Below, in pieces: positions 8,681 to 17,644 of a stretch of DNA of 64,000 nt. Source of the stretch: Rufibacter hautae. GTDB lineage: Bacteria > Bacteroidota > Bacteroidia > Cytophagales > Hymenobacteraceae. A model generated the notes under the pieces. The model did not search any database, was not told the origin of the DNA, and saw only the letters and a list, made by a program, of their open reading frames with translations. The stretch is from contig NZ_VKKY01000004.1 of assembly GCF_008271695.1 (NCBI RefSeq), positions 1-64,000 of the forward strand, written 5' to 3'. The translations under genes were made by a program, and so were the position numbers. The stretch's first letter is position 1, and each line of letters begins with the position of its first letter.

Positions 8681-10030
8681 TTAATCATTGAATATGTCAT
8701 CTAAATCATCTTCTTCCCAGGCAGGAGGTTTTCGGCTTTCCCTCCTTCTCCTTACTGAGTTGCGCATAAATCCCGAGGAACCCATGGAAGGGAGGGCAGA
8801 AGCGCCATCATCAGTATCATCATAAGGTGCCGCGCTATCGTTACTAGAATCGGAATCATTTGCAGTGGCTCGGTAATCAGCGCCGCCAGAATATCCGCTG
8901 GAAGCCCTGACCGGAGCAGCAGCGGCCATGCCGCCGTTATAGCGGACGGATGTGCCGGCACCGCCACCCGTGGCCATGGCCGGGGCCGCACCGGAGAAAG
9001 CAGAACCAGACCCATTCTCCCCTCCATAACTCCCACTGCCTGAACTACCGCCACCGCCTCCAGAATTGCTGAATCCCATTGCCCTGCCAAGCACGCCGGA
9101 GACCCCGCCACCTGCCGCAGGGGGTGCAACTACTCCCGCTGCCGTGCTGGCCGCACCGGCAGCAACGCCTACCGCCGCGCCCATGAAGCCCTGGACTGCG
9201 GTGGAGCCGATAAAATAACTGGTAAGGGTAGGCACCATGCAGTAAAGAATGATGAAAGCGACCGACATCAGCAGGAATTGCACGTCATTGAAACTCTGCC
9301 CCGGCGTGACCAAACCGCCAAAGACGCCTCCCACGGCAGTATTCTGGTCGGCAAAATTGGAATAAATCAAATCAAGTAAATTCATGGTCAAGGCCCAGAA
9401 CTGTACCGCGATAAAGTTTTGCATCCATTTCCCAGCCAGCCCGGAAAAAGCGGGAATAACGGAAAGGCAGATGGCAATGGGGCCGATTACATACAGAAAG
9501 CCTAGTACGAATTGCCGGATAAACAGCACTATTTGCCTTACCAGCATGACCGTAGTCGTAGTAAAGAACTGAGTAATCAGGTTCATAAGGGAGAAGTTGG
9601 CTATGCTGTTATAGATTTTAGAATACCAGGCCCCGCCCTGCTCTACCACGTCTGCCTGCGCCACATTGTCGGATTGCGCGGCGGCGGCAATGCCCGGTGG
9701 GGTTGTAAGCTTCTGTAAGGCTTCGCCTACATTGCCCGAACCATCGAATAGCTGCGTTACGCCTTTGATACCGGCCCCCAGGACATTCATCAGGTCCTGG
9801 TAGAAGAAAAGTACCAGGAATAAGGCCAATGCCTTGATAATGGGTGAAAAGTCTATCTGCAAGCCATGCCCAGACAGGTATCCCCGCCCAATGGAGATTA
9901 TCAAGGCAATGCTCATAAACGTAGGCGTAATGAACCGGCACACATCCAGAACAGTTTCAAGTGAACGGTCGCAGGCCCTTAGGAAACTGTCATCAATTCC
10001 GTGGGCAACAAAGAGTAATGCTGCTTCCAT
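8681..10030 (-). CDS. traJ: Conjugal transfer protein TraJ (VirB6-like) with Gly/Ser-rich tail
   Basis: A 449-residue polytopic inner-membrane protein with helices at about residues 35-50, 66-84, 145-200 and 255-275, matching Bacteroidota TraJ (VirB6-like). Residues 290-449 are low complexity (Gly, Ser, Ala, then Asp-rich) and end in a conserved-looking PPAWEEDDLDDIFND. The long disordered tail exceeds the usual TraJ length (about 330), so it may be a cytoplasmic docking tail (inference). Its start is 1 bp from the traG stop, so translation is probably coupled. Confidence 0.85.
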   Translation of the reverse strand: MEAALLFVAHGIDDSFLRACDRSLETVLDVCRFITPTFMSIALIISIGRGYLSGHGLQIDFSPIIKALALFLVLFFYQDLMNVLGAGIKGVTQLFDGSGNVGEALQKLTTPPGIAAAAQSDNVAQADVVEQGGAWYSKIYNSIANFSLMNLITQFFTTTTVMLVRQIVLFIRQFVLGFLYVIGPIAICLSVIPAFSGLAGKWMQNFIAVQFWALTMNLLDLIYSNFADQNTAVGGVFGGLVTPGQSFNDVQFLLMSVAFIILYCMVPTLTSYFIGSTAVQGFMGAAVGVAAGAASTAAGVVAPPAAGGGVSGVLGRAMGFSNSGGGGGSSGSGSYGGENGSGSAFSGAAPAMATGGGAGTSVRYNGGMAAAAPVRASSGYSGGADYRATANDSDSSNDSAAPYDDTDDGASALPSMGSSGFMRNSVRRRRESRKPPAWEEDDLDDIFND

Positions 10031-10031
10031 A

Positions 10032-12626
10032 TCATTTACCTAATAGGCCCGCTCTCTTATCTTCGGTGAATTGCTCCACCGCATAATCCAATCGCTGTTC
10101 AGTGAAGGTCTCAAAAACAGGGTAGCCGTTCTCCATTTTCACCTTGCCGTTTTTATCAATTGCAAACCGCCTGTGCTGTTGCTGGTACCGTTTCACCAAG
10201 CGATTCAAGTGATTACGCTCCAAGGGTTTGGAACTTAGGATGGCACCCAGTTCCGGGGCAGCCTCCAGAATATATACTTTCCCCTTGGTGCCTTGCTTGA
10301 TAAAGAACTCCCTGAAATCGGCTGTAGAACGGACGGATTTAATTAAATCCATTTCGTGGTTGGTGAAGCCCAGCGGGGTTTGCAGTTTAGCCAGGGAGTC
10401 CGGATTAGAGTGCCGCAGGATAATTTTGGTGGAGCTGTTATTAATCAGCGCATAGCCTATTCTGCTTTCCACGATTTCCTGAATCCCCTGCGTGATAATT
10501 GTAATGGAACCGTTGGTTTTCCGGATGGTGCGGTACATGGAAACAATGAAGTCTTCCATCACGCCGCCGGAAAGCATTGCCCAAGCTTCGTCCAGGGCAA
10601 TGTATTTGATGTCGTCCGGGAATTTGCGGAACAGGTCCAGAGAAAGCTCAGTAATGAGCATGGCTACGACCGGATATAAATCCGGGTCCGCTTTGACTTT
10701 GGCCAGGTCAAAGCAGATGAGGCGGTGCTCGGACAGCTCCACGTCCTGCTGGGCATTCAGGACTTTCTCGTAACGGCCTCCTTCGGTGAATTGCGCCAAC
10801 ACTAGGAAGAATTGATGAATATCGAAGTAATTCATGTCCTTTTTGTATTGGCTGCGCATTTCCTCCCTGCCGTCCGCAATGGCAGGGGTAGCCTGCATAT
10901 CCCTATCAAATCTGCGTACAAAGCGCACAAAGCTGGCCATACCAGGCATTTCCTCGTCGGTTTGCCCAGCATTTCCTTCCTCATTCAGGTACTTGTAATA
11001 TTGAATCAGAAAGCGGCTTAGAATCGCCCTTTCGGACTTGTTCAACGGCGCACTGTCTGCCCCGCCTTTCCACAGAACCGCCAGTAGCGCCAAATGGAAA
11101 TTTATCTTCTCGTCATTATAGACCCACTTCCTCCCATCAGGGGAGCGGGGCACCAGGAACGGGTTGAATTCTATCGGGTTCTCCGGGTCATACTCAAAGT
11201 ACGTGTTATCGAAATCCACCCCGTTCAGCGACTGCACCACGTTACGGTAGGTGCCGCCGATATCAATCAGGATTTGCCGCGCCTTGCGCTCATGGCGCTG
11301 CACGACAATGTAGCCGAACGTGTAGCTTTTACCGGAACCGGAGGGCCCAATGACAATGGCATTCTGATTGTCCAGGTCGGTGTTGAATAGGTTTACCTGC
11401 AGCAGGTTGCGGTTGCGGTCGCAGAAATATTCCCCTACGTGGTCATTTTTGTAGGTTGCTGTCCACTGCATGTAGCATACACCACGGTCGGAAGTGGTGG
11501 TCAGCCACCTGTCCGGTACCTGATAGGTATTTCCCGGTAACAGGCCGAAAAACAGAGGCAAGGATAGGTGTGATTCCACCACACTTTCCGTTCCGAATAT
11601 GTATCGGAAGGCGGCCATCGTTTTCTCGATGTTCTCTTTCCGGATGTTGTCATTTGTTTCCCACAGCAGCACAGACAGGTGCAAGCCGATAATCTGCTTG
11701 TTTTCGGCCCTTACCTCAGCTGTAAATTCCTCTATTTCAATAGCCCGCAGTTGGTTGTCCTGCGTGGCGAGCCTTGACAGCGAATTATTCAGTTTCCGGT
11801 CTGTGTCCAGGGTGGAAAGTGCGGCCCTGGTATCCTGCACCACAAAGGCCTGTGTCAGGATATGCGGGAACTGCAGTGCGTTGGTAAGCGGGTAGAGCAT
11901 TGGGGCGGTTACCCCATAGCTGTTACGAACGGCAGGGTGTTGTTCACTGCCCTGCCCTATCATGGAGATGAAGTTAACTTTGTTCTCTCCCACAGCCAGC
12001 GTCCCTACCTCATTCATAATTTCACGCTCCTGCCGGCGGGGCACAATGTCAAAATTGAGGTTGAAATATTGATGGTAGAGGTCGCTGATTTCCTCCGAGC
12101 CCATGCGCATAATCTCCACCTCCCCTGTTCCCGATAAAGCAGTGGAAAACTCCTGGGCAACGGCCTCGGCGATTTCCAGGGTGTGGAGCAGGTTCTCAAA
12201 CGGGTTTTTAACCAGGGTTTCCCCCATGCGGGAAACCAAAGCATTGAGGGCATTGGTTTTAATCGGCTTCACCTCCGCCGGGGCAAAGCTCAGGAACAGG
12301 TAGGATTTTTGGAAAAGAACCAGCCGTTCAAAGAAATGCTTATTCATTCTCCCTTCGAAATAGGTCTGTTCTTTCCTGTCTTCCCGATAAGGCCGGTCGT
12401 AGTAAATATCTGTTTTTTGGACAATCGTATTTATTGGCAATGACCGTAATACCCCCAATAAGGCATTATTGAATGAGATAAAATCCTGTTGGGTCCAGGC
12501 CTCCATCTCCGCAGGCTCAACTGCGAACCCAACCGCTACCCGCCCATCTTTGAAGATAACTTTGTTATCCTCAAAGGAATGGACCGGCATTACTTTATCA
12601 AATGGAACCGTTTTTTGCTTTTTCAT
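10032..12626 (-). CDS. traG: TraG-family conjugation ATPase (VirB4-like)
   Basis: An 864-residue cytoplasmic/membrane-associated ATPase that powers assembly and function of the transfer channel. The Walker A motif GPSGSGKS is at about residues 426-433 and Walker B IALDEAWAML at about 680-690. The N-terminal half carries the TraG/VirB4 domain (VMPVHSFEDNKVIFKDGRVAVGF). Length fits Bacteroides TraG (about 830-860). The 5' end overlaps traF and the 3' end abuts traJ, so it is central to the operon. Full length with intact motifs, so likely functional. Confidence 0.93.
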   Translation of the reverse strand: MKKQKTVPFDKVMPVHSFEDNKVIFKDGRVAVGFAVEPAEMEAWTQQDFISFNNALLGVLRSLPINTIVQKTDIYYDRPYREDRKEQTYFEGRMNKHFFERLVLFQKSYLFLSFAPAEVKPIKTNALNALVSRMGETLVKNPFENLLHTLEIAEAVAQEFSTALSGTGEVEIMRMGSEEISDLYHQYFNLNFDIVPRRQEREIMNEVGTLAVGENKVNFISMIGQGSEQHPAVRNSYGVTAPMLYPLTNALQFPHILTQAFVVQDTRAALSTLDTDRKLNNSLSRLATQDNQLRAIEIEEFTAEVRAENKQIIGLHLSVLLWETNDNIRKENIEKTMAAFRYIFGTESVVESHLSLPLFFGLLPGNTYQVPDRWLTTTSDRGVCYMQWTATYKNDHVGEYFCDRNRNLLQVNLFNTDLDNQNAIVIGPSGSGKSYTFGYIVVQRHERKARQILIDIGGTYRNVVQSLNGVDFDNTYFEYDPENPIEFNPFLVPRSPDGRKWVYNDEKINFHLALLAVLWKGGADSAPLNKSERAILSRFLIQYYKYLNEEGNAGQTDEEMPGMASFVRFVRRFDRDMQATPAIADGREEMRSQYKKDMNYFDIHQFFLVLAQFTEGGRYEKVLNAQQDVELSEHRLICFDLAKVKADPDLYPVVAMLITELSLDLFRKFPDDIKYIALDEAWAMLSGGVMEDFIVSMYRTIRKTNGSITIITQGIQEIVESRIGYALINNSSTKIILRHSNPDSLAKLQTPLGFTNHEMDLIKSVRSTADFREFFIKQGTKGKVYILEAAPELGAILSSKPLERNHLNRLVKRYQQQHRRFAIDKNGKVKMENGYPVFETFTEQRLDYAVEQFTEDKRAGLLGK

Positions 12627-12927
12627 CTTTTTTCTTCACTGGGGGGACAATGCCTACGGCGATGCGCCGGGGCTGCACGAATTGGAAAGAAAGCCAACCT
12701 ATGAGGAAGCCGGGGGGATGGGTTTTCGTTAAAAACCGCATCACCAGAATCAATCCTACTTCCAATAGGAAAACAGCCAAATAGACCAGTCGCGGGATAT
12801 GTACCATCATGTTCAGAAAACCCAGCAGCAACACCGAGCCGATGAACAGACCGACCACCAAGCCTAAGTCCATGATGTTCATTCCAAGAACCTGAGCCGG
12901 TTTTTCAATACTTTTGTAAGAGCGCAT
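12598..12927 (-). CDS. traF: Conjugal transfer protein TraF (DUF4133, VirB3-like)
   Basis: A 109-residue inner-membrane protein with two adjacent helices (MDLGLVVGLFIGSVLLLGFL and YLAVFLLEVGLILVMRFL), typical of DUF4133/TraF, the VirB3-like partner of TraG. The frame opens at a GTG (12957), but the ATG at 12927 (MRSYKSIEKPAQVLG) avoids overlapping traE and matches family N-termini. Its 3' end overlaps traG by 29 bp, indicating tight coupling with the ATPase. Confidence 0.85.
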   Translation of the reverse strand: MRSYKSIEKPAQVLGMNIMDLGLVVGLFIGSVLLLGFLNMMVHIPRLVYLAVFLLEVGLILVMRFLTKTHPPGFLIGWLSFQFVQPRRIAVGIVPPVKKKDEKAKNGSI

Positions 12928-12937
12928 ACAGAGGTGG

Positions 12938-13342
12938 TTAACGTACCCCTCCTTCACCTCCCACTGTCCCTACCAAGTCGTCTTTGAAGAATTGGAAGCC
13001 AAACCAAAGGATTACCCCACCGACCAGCCACCCTAAAGAAGAAAGTGCATCCGGTGCCCCGTTGACGAATTTCATCACGACCCGGATTAATCCAATCACC
13101 AGAATAATGGAGAAAATAACCTGCACAATAGTGATGATGGTTTCCTGAACCCCCTCTAAAGCAGCTGCGGTGCCGCCTTGGGCCATTGCCCCGTTCGTCA
13201 GGGCCAGGCCCATAGCAGTAGCCATCATCCTTTTCTCCCATGGAGAGGCCTCATATTGACGGCCAGTAAGCACAAGCGAATGAATCGAACCAGAGATTTG
13301 CGCCACCAGGCCAGCACTCCTTTTGTAGGTTTCAGTAAACAT
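12938..13342 (-). CDS. traE: Conjugal transfer protein TraE (DUF4134, VirB2-like)
   Basis: A 134-residue pilin-like membrane protein: residues 40-60 form a signal-like helix ending AMAQ, followed by a Gly/Ala stretch, a long helix (TIITIVQVIFSIILVIGLIRVVMKFVNG) and another (SSLGWLVGGVILWFGFQFF). The LGWLVGGxxW segment is the DUF4134/TraE hallmark. The N-terminus is about 25 residues longer than in common relatives, so a downstream Met (residues 39-43) could be the true start. First of the core tra genes in the operon. Confidence 0.8.
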   Translation of the reverse strand: MFTETYKRSAGLVAQISGSIHSLVLTGRQYEASPWEKRMMATAMGLALTNGAMAQGGTAAALEGVQETIITIVQVIFSIILVIGLIRVVMKFVNGAPDALSSLGWLVGGVILWFGFQFFKDDLVGTVGGEGGVR

Positions 13343-13513
13343 TTTTCAGTATTTAGTTATAATTGATTTTGATATAGGAAAAGGGTTCTTAATCCTTGGG
13401 TATGCCGTTTCTTTAAACTTTGGAATACAAAGGAGGGCGAAAGGGAGACTTTCCGAATAAGAAGTTGGAAGTGTGATTTCTAAGGCCATCGCTGAAAGAC
13501 TTTAGTTGTCGAT

Positions 13514-14188
13514 TTATTCACTGTCAGCAGTATTTCTGGCTACTGCATTTTTAATAGATGAATCCGGTGAAAACAATGCGTTGAAACCGGATTGGGCAGC
13601 AGAGGCGTTGTTTTTTAATTCAGCCCTCCTCCGCCTTTTCAAGGCTATTTCAGCCTCCCTGTTCTTCTTATCGTTATCAGTTGGTGCCGGTGCTGTAAGG
13701 GGGTTGTAGTAAAGAGATTGGGCAGGGCTATCGTCTTGCTCAATCCCCGGAAATACGTCTGGGGTAATGGTATTCCTAACACCAGGCACTGAGGGTTCCT
13801 CCTTATCGCCAGCCGTAACAGAGTCAGTATGTGCAGTGGCCGCCTTCGGACTGTTTCCAGAATCGGCATGCATAGTGTCACGGCTTTCTTCGCATACAAC
13901 AGGCGTTTCCGCCGTGCTTATATCATCCAAGTATTCTTCGTTACTAAATAAATATTCCAGTAAGGTGCCCGTAGATTCGGGGTCAACTTCCGGGTATTCA
14001 TCAAACAGTGTCACAAAATCCCGGACTTCATATCTATAAGTTCTCAGTGACTTATAATTACCGGACTTTGATTTCCCTATAACCTTCCGTGCTTCTTTAC
14101 CAGACCCATAAAATCGCCACCAGAGCAAGGCCACCAATAAAGAAATTGGAATTAGCACTAAACCAATAATGTAGGTTTCCAGCGGCAT
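13514..14188 (-). CDS. Hypothetical membrane-anchored protein upstream of traE
   Basis: Not recognised as a family. It has one N-terminal helix (residues 5-27, IIGLVLIPISLLVALLWWRFY), a basic/Ser segment, an acidic region (FVTLFDEYPEVDPESTGTLLEYLF) and a mostly disordered C-terminal half ending in a basic helix (REAEIALKRRRRAELKNN). It is the first gene of the minus-strand transfer operon, 171 bp upstream of traE, and begins at the divergent regulatory region. A single anchor with a long soluble tail would suit an assembly or regulatory factor of the transfer machine (inference). Confidence 0.6.
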   Translation of the reverse strand: MPLETYIIGLVLIPISLLVALLWWRFYGSGKEARKVIGKSKSGNYKSLRTYRYEVRDFVTLFDEYPEVDPESTGTLLEYLFSNEEYLDDISTAETPVVCEESRDTMHADSGNSPKAATAHTDSVTAGDKEEPSVPGVRNTITPDVFPGIEQDDSPAQSLYYNPLTAPAPTDNDKKNREAEIALKRRRRAELKNNASAAQSGFNALFSPDSSIKNAVARNTADSE

Positions 14189-14469
14189 ATTTCTCCCTTT
14201 AACGGGAAAATAATTCGGGAGTTATACAGATAGTGTGCAAAAGTTAGTATATAGTTGTATATTCTCTTATAGAGGGCAGGAAACCATTCAAATTGTTATA
14301 CGTTAATTAGTTTATAGTTATTCAATAGTTAAGAATAATTATAAATGCGTGATTTTGAGGCAATTATTTAGTTTTTAAAAAATATAATTATATATTGTAG
14401 GCAATTATTTATAGAATACAATTGCTAATTGATGCAGCCGTATAGCGCTTGTAGGGTTAACAATTGAAA
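14189..14469. promoter_or_regulatory. AT-rich divergent control region of the transfer operon
   Basis: A 281-bp AT-rich gap between the divergent transfer operon (minus) and the 14470 gene (plus), so promoters for both must lie here. It contains a 13-bp direct repeat AGGCAATTATTTA (14358-14370 and 14399-14411, 41 bp apart) and TTATACGTTAAT (14296-14307), which recurs exactly upstream of the DUF932 gene (18689-18700). The shared 12-mer suggests one regulator acts on both promoters (inference). Confidence 0.45.
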
Positions 14470-14859
14470 ATGTTCTTCATGATGCCTACAACCGCCTCCG
14501 TTCAACCTTTAGGGTTTCCGGACCCTAGTCTGTTTGTATTATATGCAGATGTGCTACGTTATATTCAATACCGGTTAAAACTATTGGGGCACGGTCAGGT
14601 AAAGGCTTTCTGTAAGCAGTATTTATTTCCCTATACCACCGTCGTGAATCTTAAGAACAGTACCCTGAAAAGAAAGGAACACCTTCTTTTACAAAGGATT
14701 CTGGCAGCTCTGTCATTTGAGACAACCGCTTCCCGGAACCCTTTATCCATCGGTGAAGAAGACCGTTATCTGTTTCTCTTCCCGGGCAGGGAGGAACTAG
14801 GTAAGTTTAAAGAGCAACTCGCCTATATTGATAGCTTGGCTAAGGCCCCACCCCACTAA
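14470..14859 (+). CDS. Hypothetical protein, possible DNA-binding regulator
   Basis: Not recognised. The frame opens at TTG (14464), but ATGs at 14470, 14479 and 14482 are better candidates; about 125-129 residues. The central part (LRYIQYRLKLLGHGQVKAFCKQYLFPYTTVVNLKNSTL) has the helix-turn-helix spacing of a Cro-like domain, with a would-be recognition helix around residue 58. The segment after it is helical. It lies divergent from the transfer operon and 85 bp upstream of the primase, so it could be a regulator of transfer genes (inference from position and helix pattern). Confidence 0.55.
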   Translation: MFFMMPTTASVQPLGFPDPSLFVLYADVLRYIQYRLKLLGHGQVKAFCKQYLFPYTTVVNLKNSTLKRKEHLLLQRILAALSFETTASRNPLSIGEEDRYLFLFPGREELGKFKEQLAYIDSLAKAPPH

Positions 14860-14944
14860 CACCTGGGAAGGGTATTCATATTGGAAAATATAGCGGGTTT
14901 ACCCGCTATTTGTATTTTATGGATTACCAAAAGCTCATACAAGC

Positions 14945-16906
14945 ATGGAACGAAAATTTTTGGAGAATGACCCGCAGGAACTAGAGCGGTTTAAGGAAAG
15001 GATAGACTTAGTGGAGTATGCCCAAAAACAAGGCTATCAGATAATGGCGCAAGGGAAACGCGAGGATTGGCAGCACCTGGAAAAGGGCGGGGAGCATATC
15101 ATCGTTACCAGGAAGGACGATAAGCAGGTATATTTCAATCCAGGTGACGACCGCGATAAAGGTACCATCATCGATTTCGTAAAAACCAGGGAAAGCAAAA
15201 ACCTGGGGGAAGTGCGGCAACACCTGCGCGAGTACCTGAATGAGTACCCGGAGCCTCAAAGAACCTATGCTGCGGCCCCGGCCCGGCTGGACGGATTGCC
15301 GGTAGGAAAACCTAAGGGGCATGGGGGAACAGCCACCGAAACAGAAGAAGAGAAAAGAACCAGACTGATTTCAGAGGTATTAGGTGTAAAAAGAGAGTTA
15401 ACTGACCGGGCTTACCTCTATAGCCGCTCCCTCACAGACGAAACCATTGACAGTCCAGCCTTTCAAGGACGCGTATTCACGACCGAGAAAAACGAACATG
15501 GGTTCCGGAATACCGCCTTTCCCCTTTACAATGAACATGGGCTGGCCAGCGTGGAACAGAAGAACACCGGCTATAAAAATCTACTGGAACTGCCCAAAGA
15601 CGGCATTTGGGTTTCCCACCCCACCCAAGGCAAAGGGACTCCTATTGAAAGGCTGGTTTTGAATGAAAGCGCCATCGATTCCATGAGTTACCACCAACTG
15701 AAGAATGACGGTAAGAACACCATGTACATTGCCACTGCCGGAACTGTGACCGAAAGGCAGACGGCCTTAATCCAACGAGTCATAGATAAGCAAAACCCCC
15801 AGGAGGTAATACTGGCCGATGATAGGGATGCGGGAGGAAGAAGGTTCAATATCAATTACCTGAATGATTTACAGCCTGCCCGACCATTCAAGGAATTGGC
15901 CAATCAGGAGGCTTACAGTGAGGCCAGCCGCCCGGTGCAATGGCACGCTACTACCGGGAGGTACCATGCCAATTTGCGGGTTGAGTACCATCATGAAAAC
16001 AGCCAGGAAGGGGTCGAGCGCATAAAATATCTAACTGGTCAGGTAGAACGTATCAATTCGGTACAGGAAGAGCCGAGTATTGAAATGAAGGTGCAACGCT
16101 CTACCGAGAAGGACACGGTAATAAAACTTAGCGTAGCCAAAGCCGACACCGCCCAATTGGAAGTAATCAGCCAGGAGCTCTACCGACAACGCGAACAGCT
16201 TCGCCCCGAGCAGGAACGGCACCCGGTAAATTTCATCCGGGTAGAATATCCAATCGCGAAAGATTACAACCGTGATTTGGAATTAGCCAGTCAGGGATTA
16301 AGCTCTTCACAAATCCAGGCACAGGCCACGCAAGATGAGCGGGAGCGTGAGGCGCAGCGGTTACATAAAGAACAGCTTCGAGCGGAAGCCCAACGCCTGG
16401 AGCAAGCCCAGTACCTCCTGCAATTGCAACAATCTAATGACGCCCAAGATAGACGGCTGCAGCATAAAGAAGTCCATCAGGATAAAGCAATTCTGGCAAC
16501 ATCAAGTGCGGTTTCGGCTAAAACTGATGCAGGCCAGCGACTACCGGCTAAGGAGCAGCTGGATGGGCCTGGTTCTGAAAAGGAGTTAATCATTAAAGTG
16601 GAGGAAAGAGATAAGGGGACCGGTGCGAAAGGTCAGGCAGAAGCTGTGAAAGATACGGTGGAACGAAGTGGGGCAAAAGTGGGCGATATTCAAAGTACGT
16701 CCACTAATGGTTTAAGGCACTCAGAAATGAAAGTTGCCTACCGGACGGATGACCCGGAAATAGGCAAGATATCCAAGACCTTGGACGCGATAGGTAACCA
16801 AAAAGGGAATGACGTGGTAGAACATCATTCAGACCGCACGGAAAGGCGGAATATTGCGAGTAATATGGAGAACTATAGGCCCTCTCAGCAAGAAATAACA
16901 AGGTAG
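14945..16906 (+). CDS. Toprim-domain primase-like protein of conjugative elements
   Basis: A 653-residue protein. The N-terminal 110 residues (IDLVEYAQKQGYQIM, VYFNPGDDRDKGTIIDFV) resemble the CHC2-type zinc-finger domain of DnaG-like primases in a form lacking the zinc ligands. Residues 140-320 carry DUF3991/Toprim_2 features: LNESAIDSMSYHQL with the Toprim Glu, and ILADDRDAGG with the DxD pair. Residues 320-653 are a Q/E/K-rich helical tail, partly coiled coil. Such proteins are common on Bacteroidota plasmids and conjugative transposons and probably prime the transferred strand in the recipient. Primase activity is inferred, not visible. Confidence 0.8.
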   Translation: MERKFLENDPQELERFKERIDLVEYAQKQGYQIMAQGKREDWQHLEKGGEHIIVTRKDDKQVYFNPGDDRDKGTIIDFVKTRESKNLGEVRQHLREYLNEYPEPQRTYAAAPARLDGLPVGKPKGHGGTATETEEEKRTRLISEVLGVKRELTDRAYLYSRSLTDETIDSPAFQGRVFTTEKNEHGFRNTAFPLYNEHGLASVEQKNTGYKNLLELPKDGIWVSHPTQGKGTPIERLVLNESAIDSMSYHQLKNDGKNTMYIATAGTVTERQTALIQRVIDKQNPQEVILADDRDAGGRRFNINYLNDLQPARPFKELANQEAYSEASRPVQWHATTGRYHANLRVEYHHENSQEGVERIKYLTGQVERINSVQEEPSIEMKVQRSTEKDTVIKLSVAKADTAQLEVISQELYRQREQLRPEQERHPVNFIRVEYPIAKDYNRDLELASQGLSSSQIQAQATQDEREREAQRLHKEQLRAEAQRLEQAQYLLQLQQSNDAQDRRLQHKEVHQDKAILATSSAVSAKTDAGQRLPAKEQLDGPGSEKELIIKVEERDKGTGAKGQAEAVKDTVERSGAKVGDIQSTSTNGLRHSEMKVAYRTDDPEIGKISKTLDAIGNQKGNDVVEHHSDRTERRNIASNMENYRPSQQEITR

Positions 16907-17032
16907 TAAACCAGGTTAGTTTTTTGAGCCGTATCAAATAAAGCAAGACCATGTCATTCAAAAATCTTTCATAATTTAAAAGAGGCTTTTTATTTAGGTT
17001 CATCGAGATAGAAGAGAAAATTCCGTAATTAT

Positions 17033-17546
17033 CTTTTCCCCTACCGCCCTTTAAAAGAAATTTGCTAGTCGTGGCAGCATGAGTATTTTAAAGATTAATC
17101 AATAGCTTGGGCGTTGCCTGGCGGCCGGGCTACTCCCCTACGGCGGCCACCTATAAAACTGGCTGAAAAGTCCAGTTTTATGCGAACAAGTGGCCGGTAT
17201 CCCTAACGCGGGTTTTTCCGGAAAACCGGGGAGTATGGTATAAGTTAGGGCTGCTGGCTCCGTTGCTCTTCACCTCCAGCCCTAACTTATACCACACTCC
17301 CCTACCCTATATTCAGGAGCCTCGGAAATGGAGTATGGCCTGTTCGCGGAAAAGGCGAACCCACCATACAGAATGTACACGGGCTATGGCCGGAAGAGGG
17401 CTTGGGGAAGCCGGATACGCTATATGCAGCGGGATGCGGAACCACGCCCCCTCCCCGCTTCGATAAAGGAAGAAAAAAGCAAATGGTGGTTTCGCAGAAA
17501 AAGCGAACCCATCATTTGCAAAGAATTGGGCGGTAGGGGGGAAAAG
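17033..17546. mobile_element. Candidate MITE-like or RNA-coding element bounded by inverted repeats
   Basis: Left end 17033-17049 reads CTTTTCCCCTACCGCCC. Right end 17528-17546, read on the minus strand, is CTTTTCCCCCCTACCGCCC, the same sequence with two extra C. The 514 bp between them contain several hairpins and no protein gene. Terminal inverted repeats with a structured, non-coding interior are what a miniature transposable element would look like, but no flanking target duplication is obvious and no matching transposase is in the window. Confidence 0.4.
17228..17302. repeat. 26-bp inverted repeat, long hairpin
   Basis: Arms 17228-17253 and 17277-17302 are inverted copies with one mismatch (core GGTATAAGTTAGGGCTG), separated by 23 bp. 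It is not followed by a T run, so it is not a typical terminator. It is the strongest secondary-structure signal in the 17-kb gap. Confidence 0.85.
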
Positions 17547-17591
17547 TTTGAGAAATTTTGCGATTACAAAAGCGCCCTTTCCAATTAGGCA

Positions 17592-17628
17592 AGAAATAGG
17601 TGAGGATTTCTTAGCCTCACCTATTTCT
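17592..17628. terminator. Hairpin downstream of the DUF932 gene
   Basis: Perfect 14-bp inverted repeat (AGAAATAGGTGAGG at 17592-17605, complement at 17615-17628) with a 9-nt loop, 17 bp beyond the DUF932 stop codon on the minus strand. The stem is strong but the T run is weak, so it is a likely rather than certain terminator. Confidence 0.6.
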
Positions 17629-17644
17629 GCGAAAAAATTCTTAG

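Larger units (their letters stand above)
16907..17644. other. 738-bp gene-free structured region
   Basis: No plausible protein gene. The region is GC-rich relative to other intergenic DNA and packed with hairpins: a 10-bp stem at 17153-17181, a 26-bp stem at 17228-17302, and two related stem-loops with GTTCGC...GCGAAC arms near 17341-17360 and TTCGC...GCGAA near 17491-17507. It is bounded by inverted CTTTTCCCC(CC)TACCGCCC repeats (see separate entry). It could encode a structured RNA or be a small non-autonomous mobile element. Confidence 0.6.
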
